This document shows positions 1 through 8,205 of a stretch of 64,000 nucleotides of DNA, in pieces. Made by a program: the position numbers and the translations under genes. The notes below the pieces were generated by a model. The model was not told the DNA's origin, did no database searches, and saw only the letters and a program-made list of their open reading frames with translations. Every line of letters starts with the position of its first letter. Position 1 is the stretch's first letter. Origin of the DNA: CAWFGW01 sp963815495 (GTDB lineage Bacteria; Bacteroidota; Bacteroidia; Cytophagales; JAAEPT01). The DNA lies in NCBI GenBank assembly GCA_963815495.1, contig CAWFGW010000002.1, forward strand, positions 33,287 to 97,286, written 5' to 3'.

Positions 1-876
1 ATGAAAAAACAAATCAATAGGAAAGCGAAAGAACCAATATTTGGCATGAAAGGTCGAGATAAAACCACGCCCCACGCGCGCGTCCACCAATTCAGAAGTT
101 TTTTTGAATAACTGTGAAGACTTCGTCCAGGCCACATTATTAAAGTCACCAGTCACTACTGCTTTTGCTTTTAGTTCCCGTACTTTTTTCGCTACAGCTA
201 CTAGTTCACCATCACGTTCTTTTGAATTTTGAGATTCTGATGGACTCGGAGGCGGTGGATGCACCCCCCAAAATGTAAAGGTATGACCGTCTTCGGTTTC
301 AATTTCAGCTTCGATGCTTGGAATGTCATCAGCTACAAAATAGTGAGTGCTGATGTTTGTTGTTTTCAGCCTAGAGTAAAAATGCATTCCATAGGTGTTT
401 TCTAAGGCATTTTCACAGAAGTAAGTATATTCCTGTTTCAGCTGAGCAAGAGAAGATTCCCATTCACGATTTGACTCAATGGTTAAGATGATGTCTGGGT
501 TAACTTCATTAATTAAATCAATCAATTTTTGATGAGCAGAGTTAAACTGATAAACATTTACTGACAACACCTTTATTATTGAAGAATCTTGAGTCGTGTT
601 TTTATTCTTCCTGAAATAGCCATAGATCTGAGTGTATTTGAATAGAATGACAATATTTTTAATCATTAAAAATGCCAAGGCTCCAATTAGTATAATTTGA
701 AAAGGAGTAAGGTAGTGAAAGAAAATTAATGAAATGATTACTACTAAAAATTGGCCTACTGCTAATTGAATTTTGGCAAAATCACATACTCTAAACACCC
801 AGTGGGTGAGAGGGATTAAAGATAAGAGATCAAGTAGAATTAAGGACGTTGAAAGTAAATAGAATAGGTAATCCAC
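1..876 (-). CDS. Endonuclease/exonuclease/phosphatase (EEP) family membrane protein, C-terminus cut by window edge
   Basis: The frame is open from a GTG at 876 to the left edge (292 codons seen); an in-frame TAA lies four codons upstream, so the GTG is the earliest usual start. The first about 90 residues are hydrophobic and form about three membrane segments. The rest is an EEP (DNase I-like) fold: V-N-V-Y-Q near the domain start, a conserved Glu in TIESNREW, a WGVHPPPPS segment and the core metal/catalytic motif VTGDFNN. This architecture (small membrane anchor plus EEP domain facing out) is common in Bacteroidota, but the substrate (phosphodiester in nucleic acid, lipid or sugar phosphate) cannot be told from sequence. 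The final catalytic His motif lies beyond the window. Confidence 0.8.
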   Translation of the reverse strand, partial: MDYLFYLLSTSLILLDLLSLIPLTHWVFRVCDFAKIQLAVGQFLVVIISLIFFHYLTPFQIILIGALAFLMIKNIVILFKYTQIYGYFRKNKNTTQDSSIIKVLSVNVYQFNSAHQKLIDLINEVNPDIILTIESNREWESSLAQLKQEYTYFCENALENTYGMHFYSRLKTTNISTHYFVADDIPSIEAEIETEDGHTFTFWGVHPPPPSPSESQNSKERDGELVAVAKKVRELKAKAVVTGDFNNVAWTKSSQLFKKTSELVDARVGRGFISTFHAKYWFFRFPIDLFFH

Positions 877-1074
877 AGAACTGTTTTAATTAGTGGGAAT
901 TTACACTCAATTATTCAATCTTTTAAATGATTGGCCAAATTTATAAAACAATTATCCTGAAAACATGATCTTAGTGAAAGACTTATCAAAAAATAAATAT
1001 ATATAACCGATTTATAAATCATTAAAGATTATTGAATATAAGCAGCGAACTAAAGGGTACATTTTCTAATGAAT

Positions 1075-1443
1075 TTATTTTTTGAACATAAACACCACTG
1101 CTAGAATTAAAAAAACAAAAGAAATAAGGTGATTCCAGCGGAAGGTTTCAGTTTTGAAAACCAATAAAGTAAACAATGCAAAGATAATGAGTGTTATAAC
1201 TTCCTGAATAACTTTTAGTTCAAACAACGAAAAGGGTCCTCCATTTCCTTTATATCCTATTTTGTTTGCTGGAACTTGAAATACGTATTCAAACAAGGCG
1301 ATGCCCCAGCTGATTAATACAATAGAAATTAAACCCAGCTTGTTGAACCATTTCCATTCACTGAATTTTAAATGGCCATACCAAGCCAGTGTCATAAAGG
1401 TATTGGATAGAATTAATAATACGATTGTCAGTACCCCTTTCAT
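1075..1443 (-). CDS. DUF486 / DMT-like small membrane protein
   Basis: A 122-residue protein with four predicted membrane helices. The sequence matches the DUF486 family (small relatives of the drug/metabolite transporter superfamily): the N-terminal helix with T-F-M-T-L-A-W-Y-G-H, the W-G-I-A-L-F-E-Y second helix, and the conserved loop V-P-A-N-K-I-G-Y ahead of F-S-L-F-E-L-K-V-I-Q-E. The length is normal for the family. No substrate is established for DUF486. It stands alone between the EEP gene and lspA; the about 200 bases before it (877-1074) show no gene or clear signal. Confidence 0.85.
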   Translation of the reverse strand: MKGVLTIVLLILSNTFMTLAWYGHLKFSEWKWFNKLGLISIVLISWGIALFEYVFQVPANKIGYKGNGGPFSLFELKVIQEVITLIIFALFTLLVFKTETFRWNHLISFVFLILAVVFMFKK

Positions 1444-1536
1444 GTTTTAGGATTTAGACCAAAAGATCGAAAAATTAACACTGTATATCAATCCTCTCTT
1501 CGGGATTTATACACCTGAAGCCAGATAAAAAAGGAT

Positions 1537-2145
1537 TTATAATCCGCTAATCTCTTCCGCTTTCTCCTTCTCCCCAAAGTATTTTTTCTGAAAAATGAGA
1601 ATTACAATTACAGAAACAAAAATAGAAGCATCAGCAAAATTAAACACAGGCCATAGCCATAAGTTATAATAACCAATAACTGGTAAGTCCAATGTGCCTT
1701 GATAGATGTCAAAAAAGAACATGTCTACCACTTTTCCATGTAAGAAAGCAAAAGGAGCACCATCAGCAATAAGATCAGGGAAGATTAAGCCATAGAACAT
1801 ACTATCTACCAAGTTACCAATTGCTCCACCAAAAATGAGGGCAACACAAATTTGCAAACCCACTTTTGCTTCTTTTTTGTACAATTGACTCATATAATAA
1901 CCAATAGCAGAAACCGCTACAATACGGAAAACCGTCAAGATAATTTTTCCATACGCTCCATTTAACTTCATTCCGAAAGCCATACCTGGATTGGTGACGT
2001 AGAAAATCTGTAGCCAATCCATTCCTAAAACTTCAAAACCAGTGTGTTCCTCCATGTTAAGGTGGATAGCCATCTTGATGATTTGGTCGATAATAATCAC
2101 TGCAATTCCTATTAGGAAGAAGTGATGGAGTTTTAGTTTTTTCAT
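1537..2145 (-). CDS. lspA: Lipoprotein signal peptidase (signal peptidase II)
   Basis: Inner-membrane aspartyl protease that removes the signal peptide from prolipoproteins after Lgt has lipidated the Cys. Four membrane helices are visible. The family motifs are present: I-I-D-Q near residue 20, N-P-G-M-A-F-G (52-58), G-G-A-I-G-N-L-V-D (106-114), and the probable catalytic pair D141 in VVDM and D172 in FNFADA. At 202 residues it is longer than the about 165 of proteobacterial LspA because of an insertion of about 15-20 residues between the two catalytic aspartates, as is usual in Bacteroidota. It sits just downstream of ileS, the usual lspA neighbour. The many lipoproteins of this window would be its substrates. 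Confidence 0.95.
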   Translation of the reverse strand: MKKLKLHHFFLIGIAVIIIDQIIKMAIHLNMEEHTGFEVLGMDWLQIFYVTNPGMAFGMKLNGAYGKIILTVFRIVAVSAIGYYMSQLYKKEAKVGLQICVALIFGGAIGNLVDSMFYGLIFPDLIADGAPFAFLHGKVVDMFFFDIYQGTLDLPVIGYYNLWLWPVFNFADASIFVSVIVILIFQKKYFGEKEKAEEISGL

Positions 2146-2153
2146 TTTTCTAA

Positions 2154-2194
2154 CGTCATTGCGAATTCCGACTTTAGGAGGAATGTGGCAATCT
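2154..2194. repeat. Degenerate copy of the CGTCATTGCGA...GGCAATCT intergenic repeat
   Basis: Between lspA and ileS the sequence reads CGTCATTGCGA at 2154-2164 and GGAGGAATGTGGCAATCT at about 2177-2194. This resembles the widespread Bacteroidota intergenic element whose ends read roughly CGTCATTGCGAG and GGCAATCTC. The middle is eroded here. No coding content. The identification rests on memory of the repeat's ends; a genome-wide count would settle it. Confidence 0.5.
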
Positions 2195-2242
2195 TTTAAT
2201 TTTTACTGAGAGAATTTTCGATGTCCTCAGGTTGACGAAGTA

Positions 2243-5200
2243 TTATAATTCTATCTTTAATACCAATTTCAATTCATCCATTTCGATTTCAGTCCCATCG
2301 ACTTTTTCAGCCATATCTAAAGCAAATGCCTGCGTTTCTGTGCAAATGTATTCTTTATTCGATGCCAAGGCCGCGGCAACCAGTTCATTAGATTTCTGAA
2401 CGGTTACTTTGATTTTATCTTGTATCTCCAAGCCCATTTCCTTTCTCAAGTTCTGAACACGGTTTACAAAATCACGAGCAATTCCTTCTTGCTTCAACTC
2501 ATCTGTAATGGTGATGTCCAAGGCAACTGTTGTTCCTTCATTGCTTGCCACTAACCAACCAGGGATGTCGTCAAACGAAATTTCAACTGACTCTCTGGTC
2601 AAAGTAAACGTTTCTCCATCTAAGTCAATGTCGTAAGCATTGTCCCGTTCAATAGTTGCAATAGCCTCTTGTGACAACTGCGCAATTTGAGCAGCAGCTA
2701 ACTTCATTTTCGGTCCTAATTGTTTTCCTAAAGTTTTGAAGTTGGCTTTCACTTTCTTCTCCAAGATTCCATTGGTTTCTTCAATGAATTCAATGGTTTT
2801 AATGTTTACTTCTGACAAAATTAAATCAGAAACGGCTTCAATCCGTGATTTATCTTTTGCACTTAACACTGGGATTAAGATTTTCGATAACGGTTGACGA
2901 ACTTTGATACTTTCCCCTTTTCTTAAGGAGTGAACTAAGGAAGAAATACGTTGAGCCAATGCCATTCGTGCTTCTAATTCAGTGTCGATGATTGTTTCAT
3001 TTACCTCAGGGAAATCACCTAGGTGGATTGAATTGAATGAATCCAATTCAGAAACTTGATTGATGTCTGAATAAACACTATCAAAATAAAAAGGTGCATA
3101 GATGCTCGACAGCTTAGCACAAGTAACTAAACACTCATGCAACGTTTGATAAGCAGCTAGCTTGTCTTCATTATATTCGCCTTTCCAGAAACGTTTTCGG
3201 TTCAATCGCACATACCAGTTGCTCAGGTCATCAATTACAAAATCTTGAATAACGCGAGCACCTTTTGTAAGGTCGTAGTCAGCTAAAGCAACGTCTACCA
3301 CCTTGGTTAAGCTGTGTAATTTAGAAAGTACCCAACGGTCGCTTTCGGTTCTTTTTGATAATTCAACTTGGCTTTCTTTTCCTGTAAAACCATCTAAGTT
3401 GGCATACAAGGCAAAGAAGTTATAGGTGTTTTGGTAGGTGCCAAAGAAACGTCTTTGTACTTCTGCAATACCTTCGCTATCAAATTTTAGGTTGTCCCAC
3501 GGTGGTGCGTTGGAAATCATGTACCAACGTGTAGCATCTGCACCGTATTTAGTAATCGTTTCAAATGGATCAACAGCATTACCCAATCGTTTAGACATCT
3601 TTTGACCATTCTTATCCAATACCAAACCGTTGGAAATAACACTTTTATATGCTACAGAATCAAATACCATGGTTGCAATCGCATGAAGCGTAAAGAACCA
3701 ACCACGCGTTTGGTCCACACCTTCAGCAATAAAATCTGCTGGGAATGATTTGTTTTGATCTATTTCCTCTTTGTTTTCAAAAGGGTAGTGTTGTTGTGCA
3801 TAAGGCATTGCTCCAGAGTCAAACCAGACATCAATCAAATCCGCTTCCCGCTTCATTGGTTTGCCTGTTGGAGAAACTAAAGTAATGTCATCTACATAGT
3901 TTTTATGCAAGTCGAAAGAGTTGTAGTTGCTCTTACTCATGTCACCCGCAGTAAAGTCTGATAGAGGGTTTGAAGTCATGAACCCAGCAGCAATTGACTT
4001 TTCAACCTCCGCCTTTAATTCTTCTACCGATGCAATACAAATTTCTTCCGTGCCTTCTTCGTTTCTCCAAATTGGGATTGGGATACCCCAGTAGCGCGAA
4101 CGCGATAAGTTCCAATCGTTAAGGTTGGTTAACCAGTTGCCAAACCGACCAGTTCCTGTGCTTTCAGGTTTCCAGTTGATGGTTTTATTTAGCTCTATCA
4201 TGCGATCTTTAACCGCAGTTGATTTGATGAACCACGAATCTAGCGGGTAATACAAAACAGGTTTGTCCGTTCGCCAACAATGCGGGTAGCTGTGTTCGTA
4301 TTTTGCAATACTGAAGGCTTTGTTTTCCTCTTTTAGCTTGATGGAAATTAAGACATCGACCGATTTTTCAGGTGCTTCGCCTTCAGCATAATAGTCGTTT
4401 TTGACATACATGCCAGCAAATTCACCCAATTCAGGCCTGAATTTACCTTGCAGGTCAACAAGCGGAACTGCATTCCCATTTCCATCTAATACTAACATGG
4501 CGGGTACTCCAGCTTCTTTAGCCACCATCGCATCATCTTGTCCAAAGGTTGGTGCGATGTGCACAATGCCTGTACCGTCTTCTGTAGTAACAAAATCTCC
4601 AGCTATCACGCGAAAAGCCTGGTCTGCATTTTCGTGAGGAAGAGTGTAAGGTAAAAGTTGTTCGTAGGCAACACCTACTAAGTCGCTTCCTTTAAATTCA
4701 TTGAGAATGAAAAAAGGGATTTTAGCTTTGGGGTTAGAGGAATCGTAGGCAATATCAGCTGTTTCCGATTGTGCATATTTTCCAGTGAATTGTTTTTCAA
4801 CTAAGTTTTTAGCTAAAATTACATTTACAGGAAGAAAGGTGTATTGGTTGAAGGTTTTTACCAATACATATTCAATTTTATTTCCAACAGCTAAAGCTGT
4901 GTTCGATGGCAAAGTCCAAGGTGTAGTTGTCCAGGCGATGAAGTAAGCTTCATCTACACCTAATTTTGAAGTGTCTTTGATTTTAAACTGCGCAACCGCA
5001 GAAGTGTCTTTTACATCTTTATAACAACCTGGTTGGTTTAGTTCATGAGAACTTAACCCCGTTCCCGCAGCGGGAGAGTAAGGCTGAATAGTGTAGCCTT
5101 TATAGACCAGATTTTTTTTATGTAATTGACCTAGTAACCACCACACCGATTCGATGTATTTGTTTTCATAGGTAATGTATGGATCATTCATATCCACCCA

Positions 5201-5620
5201 ATAACCCATTTTTTGAGTTAAGTCATTCCACACATCGGTGAACTGCATGACCGTTTCACGACACGCTTTGTTGTACTCTTCAATAGATATTTTCTTACCG
5301 ATGTCTTCTTTGGTGATGCCTAATTTTTTCTCAACACCTAATTCAACGGGTAAGCCATGTGTATCCCAACCAGCTTTTCTTTTTACTTGAAAACCTATTA
5401 ATGTTTTGTATCGGCAGACCACATCCTTAATGGCGCGCGCCATCACGTGGTGAATACCAGGTAAACCATTAGCCGAAGGCGGACCTTCATAAAAAGTAAA
5501 GGTCGGTTTTCCTTCACGGTTTGAAACAGATTGTTCAAATACGTTTTCTTTGTTCCACTTCTCAAGAACCTCTTGCCCCACTTGAGCATAGTTCAGTTGT
5601 TTGTGTTCCTTAAACTTCAC
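2243..5620 (-). CDS. ileS: Isoleucyl-tRNA synthetase, eukaryote-like type
   Basis: Class I aminoacyl-tRNA synthetase charging tRNA-Ile; 1125 residues. Seen in order: the HIGH-equivalent segment GPPSANGLPGIHH (residues about 46-58), the large CP1 editing domain with the W-T-T-T-P-W-T-L-P threonine-rich editing motif, the second active-site signature K-M-S-K-R, and a long C-terminal anticodon-binding region. The KMSKR variant and the ANGLPGIHH form mark the eukaryote-like IleRS clade, which is known to be less sensitive to mupirocin than the common bacterial type; this is family knowledge, not shown here. Its start lies 11 bp inside the end of the upstream RND gene, so the two are probably co-transcribed. 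Confidence 0.97.
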   Translation of the reverse strand: MKFKEHKQLNYAQVGQEVLEKWNKENVFEQSVSNREGKPTFTFYEGPPSANGLPGIHHVMARAIKDVVCRYKTLIGFQVKRKAGWDTHGLPVELGVEKKLGITKEDIGKKISIEEYNKACRETVMQFTDVWNDLTQKMGYWVDMNDPYITYENKYIESVWWLLGQLHKKNLVYKGYTIQPYSPAAGTGLSSHELNQPGCYKDVKDTSAVAQFKIKDTSKLGVDEAYFIAWTTTPWTLPSNTALAVGNKIEYVLVKTFNQYTFLPVNVILAKNLVEKQFTGKYAQSETADIAYDSSNPKAKIPFFILNEFKGSDLVGVAYEQLLPYTLPHENADQAFRVIAGDFVTTEDGTGIVHIAPTFGQDDAMVAKEAGVPAMLVLDGNGNAVPLVDLQGKFRPELGEFAGMYVKNDYYAEGEAPEKSVDVLISIKLKEENKAFSIAKYEHSYPHCWRTDKPVLYYPLDSWFIKSTAVKDRMIELNKTINWKPESTGTGRFGNWLTNLNDWNLSRSRYWGIPIPIWRNEEGTEEICIASVEELKAEVEKSIAAGFMTSNPLSDFTAGDMSKSNYNSFDLHKNYVDDITLVSPTGKPMKREADLIDVWFDSGAMPYAQQHYPFENKEEIDQNKSFPADFIAEGVDQTRGWFFTLHAIATMVFDSVAYKSVISNGLVLDKNGQKMSKRLGNAVDPFETITKYGADATRWYMISNAPPWDNLKFDSEGIAEVQRRFFGTYQNTYNFFALYANLDGFTGKESQVELSKRTESDRWVLSKLHSLTKVVDVALADYDLTKGARVIQDFVIDDLSNWYVRLNRKRFWKGEYNEDKLAAYQTLHECLVTCAKLSSIYAPFYFDSVYSDINQVSELDSFNSIHLGDFPEVNETIIDTELEARMALAQRISSLVHSLRKGESIKVRQPLSKILIPVLSAKDKSRIEAVSDLILSEVNIKTIEFIEETNGILEKKVKANFKTLGKQLGPKMKLAAAQIAQLSQEAIATIERDNAYDIDLDGETFTLTRESVEISFDDIPGWLVASNEGTTVALDITITDELKQEGIARDFVNRVQNLRKEMGLEIQDKIKVTVQKSNELVAAALASNKEYICTETQAFALDMAEKVDGTEIEMDELKLVLKIEL

Positions 5621-8057
5621 TTTTTGTAGTTCGTTTTTCTTGTTGTTCGGTATTTTCTGGGTTATCTTCCTCAGCAGATGATTCAGTCAATTCTTCAGAT
5701 TCGTTGTAAGAATCAATTAAAACTGGAACGCCCACTTTGCGTTTTCCAGAGTCAAAGGTGATTAACAATGCTGGTAATAAAACCAAATTAGTAATCATGG
5801 CAATTAGCAACGTTGTAGACGTTAGAATTCCCAACATTACAGTTCCTCCAAAGTTTGAAAAAGCAAAAATAATGAAACCTGAGAATAACACGATAGAGGT
5901 ATAGAACATGCTAGCCCCCGTTTCTTTAATGGTTTTTTGAACTGATATTTTTACCTGAAAGTTATTGGCAAACAACTCTTGTCTGTATTTTGCTAGAAAG
6001 TGAATGGCATCATCGACTGATATACCAAAGGCTATACTGAAAATAAGGGCTGTACTAGGTTTTAACGGAATACCCATATAACCCATTAATGCACCAGTGA
6101 CTGCTAGTGGAACTAAGTTGGTGATAATTGAGAGTACCACCATTCGTACATTTCTAAACAAAAGCCCCATAATAATCGCGATTAGTACAATTGCCATCAC
6201 TAAACTTTGTCGAAGATTTTTAATCAGGTATTTATTTCCCTTAATAAATAGGAGCGTTGTTCCTGTAATTTCGTAATCAATATCCGTTTTAATTTTTGCA
6301 TCGGCTGTTTTAAAAATGCGATCAGCTTCGGGAATAATAACCTGATGGATTAATGTATCCATGGATTTAGAACCAATGTCAGCTACTTTAATTGAAATTC
6401 GTACTTGACCCGTGGTGTCGATTAACGACTTGAGTAAGTTGTCCGAATCTTTGCGTTCGCTTCGCTTGAGATAACTTAATATTCTGCCTTTATCTTGATT
6501 GGTAGGAATCGCATAAAAATCGGGTAGTCCAGCCCAATAAGCTTGTCGAGCACCTTTAATAAAGTTTAAGATGGATACTGAAGCCGATAGCTCTGGTTGT
6601 TCAGCAAGGAAATTTTGAAACTCATCTAGTTTTTCAAGAAAACGGGTGTTTTTCAAAATGGTAGGATCATGAGCATCGATGACAATTTCCAGCGGCATGG
6701 CTCCACCAAAGTTTTCTTCAAAAAAAGCTAAATCATGTCTTACTCGGCTGTCTTTTGGTAAGTCTTCCACCATATAAGAAACAGAATATACTTTCCATGA
6801 CCCCCAAAGTGATACCAATACGATGATTCCTGTTATGATAAACACTTGCTTTCTTTTTTGCATGACCACATAATCCAGCCAACTTAAGAAGCTCTTCATG
6901 AGCTTAAAGTTAAGATGCTTCGTGTGCTTTAATTTAGGATCAGGTAAAAAAGAAAAAACAGTAGGAATTAAAATGATACTGATAATGAATGTACCTAGCA
7001 CATTGATACCAGCCACTAAGCCAAACTCGCGCAAGATAGTAATGTCAGCAGATACAACAACTAAAAAACCAACTGCAGTAGTGAAATTAGTGATTAAGGT
7101 TACAATTCCGATTTTGCGAATCACTATACTTAGTGCTTTGATTTTGTTGTTGTGCTTCACAAATTCTTGATGATATTTATTAAGCAAATACACGCAGTTA
7201 GGAATTCCGATAACTACAATAATTGGCGGTATTAAACCAGTTAATAAAGAAACATCATAACCCAATAAAGCCATAGAACCCATTGTGCTTATGACAGCAA
7301 CTCCAATAACGAGGACTGAGAAAATAACTGCAGAGAACGATCTGAAAAAGGCAAAAAGAATGATTGCAGTTATTCCTAAGGACATCATCAAGAACATTTT
7401 TAACTCCGAGTTTACTTCACGAGTCATAGTTGTTCTGACATAAGGTAACCCCGCGTAATGGGCTTGAATTCCTGTTTTTTCTGAAAAGTCTTCTACATAA
7501 GCTTCCACCTCACTTACTAATGAAATTCGTCTTTTCGAATCATTATAACTTTGATCCAACGTTACTAAAACAGTCGTTGCACCATTGTTTGGGTTATACA
7601 GGTGTCCTTGATAAAATTTTAACGTCTTAAATTCTGAAAGTAGGGAGTCTAATTCAGGTTGATTGTTGGGAATGGTGTTGAATAGTTTAATGAAATCAAA
7701 CTTCCGTTTTGAATCATTGCGTTGAAGTTTATAGATGTTAGGTAAGCCCACTACATCATTTAACCCTTCTAAAGTGTCAATGCCTTTACACATTGCTGCG
7801 AAAGCTTTAAAATTCTCGAGTTGATATATGCTGCTGTCTTTAAAGCCAATAGCTAGCACATTAGCATCTTGTCCAAAGGTTTCTTTGAATTGACGAAAGT
7901 ATTGCGATTCATATTTTGTTGAAGGTACAAGTTCAGCAAACTTAAAACTCATCCGTACTTTCGTAGCCTGATAGCCCATGAAAGCCGTGAATAGAATTAG
8001 AACCCCAATCAATAAAAAGCGATGCTTTAGAATTATATGCGCTAGTCTTGTCCACAT
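5610..8057 (-). CDS. RND superfamily (MMPL/SSD-type) exporter
   Basis: An 815-residue inner-membrane protein with the RND two-repeat plan: one helix, a large extracytoplasmic loop of about 190 residues, five helices including a sterol-sensing-like domain (about 215-370), a loop segment near 395 with one helix, a second large periplasmic loop, and a last five-helix bundle ending near 770. The polar helix motif G-I-S-V-D-D-A-I-H-F-L in the second repeat is the proton-relay region typical of MMPL proteins. The C-terminal tail is acidic and charged. Such proteins in Bacteroidota are thought to move lipids or hydrophobic compounds; no substrate can be named. Upstream of ileS with an 11-bp overlap. 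Confidence 0.88.
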   Translation of the reverse strand: MWTRLAHIILKHRFLLIGVLILFTAFMGYQATKVRMSFKFAELVPSTKYESQYFRQFKETFGQDANVLAIGFKDSSIYQLENFKAFAAMCKGIDTLEGLNDVVGLPNIYKLQRNDSKRKFDFIKLFNTIPNNQPELDSLLSEFKTLKFYQGHLYNPNNGATTVLVTLDQSYNDSKRRISLVSEVEAYVEDFSEKTGIQAHYAGLPYVRTTMTREVNSELKMFLMMSLGITAIILFAFFRSFSAVIFSVLVIGVAVISTMGSMALLGYDVSLLTGLIPPIIVVIGIPNCVYLLNKYHQEFVKHNNKIKALSIVIRKIGIVTLITNFTTAVGFLVVVSADITILREFGLVAGINVLGTFIISIILIPTVFSFLPDPKLKHTKHLNFKLMKSFLSWLDYVVMQKRKQVFIITGIIVLVSLWGSWKVYSVSYMVEDLPKDSRVRHDLAFFEENFGGAMPLEIVIDAHDPTILKNTRFLEKLDEFQNFLAEQPELSASVSILNFIKGARQAYWAGLPDFYAIPTNQDKGRILSYLKRSERKDSDNLLKSLIDTTGQVRISIKVADIGSKSMDTLIHQVIIPEADRIFKTADAKIKTDIDYEITGTTLLFIKGNKYLIKNLRQSLVMAIVLIAIIMGLLFRNVRMVVLSIITNLVPLAVTGALMGYMGIPLKPSTALIFSIAFGISVDDAIHFLAKYRQELFANNFQVKISVQKTIKETGASMFYTSIVLFSGFIIFAFSNFGGTVMLGILTSTTLLIAMITNLVLLPALLITFDSGKRKVGVPVLIDSYNESEELTESSAEEDNPENTEQQEKRTTKSEV

Positions 8058-8205
8058 AAATAGTCGGCAAAGGTAAGTATTTTTTCAGCGATATACTTCT
8101 AGGTAAGTTACTATTTACTGTGTCAAGGGATTTATTTTGATAATTATTAAAACTGAAATATTTAGAACGTTTTATAATGTGGTATTTAAAATCTATTTTT
8201 AGATA

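Noticed and set aside
2146..2242. T-box or other amino-acid-responsive leader near ileS or valS
   Set aside because: No T-box sequence or specifier stem was visible, the space near ileS is downstream of it, and T-boxes are not expected in Bacteroidota.
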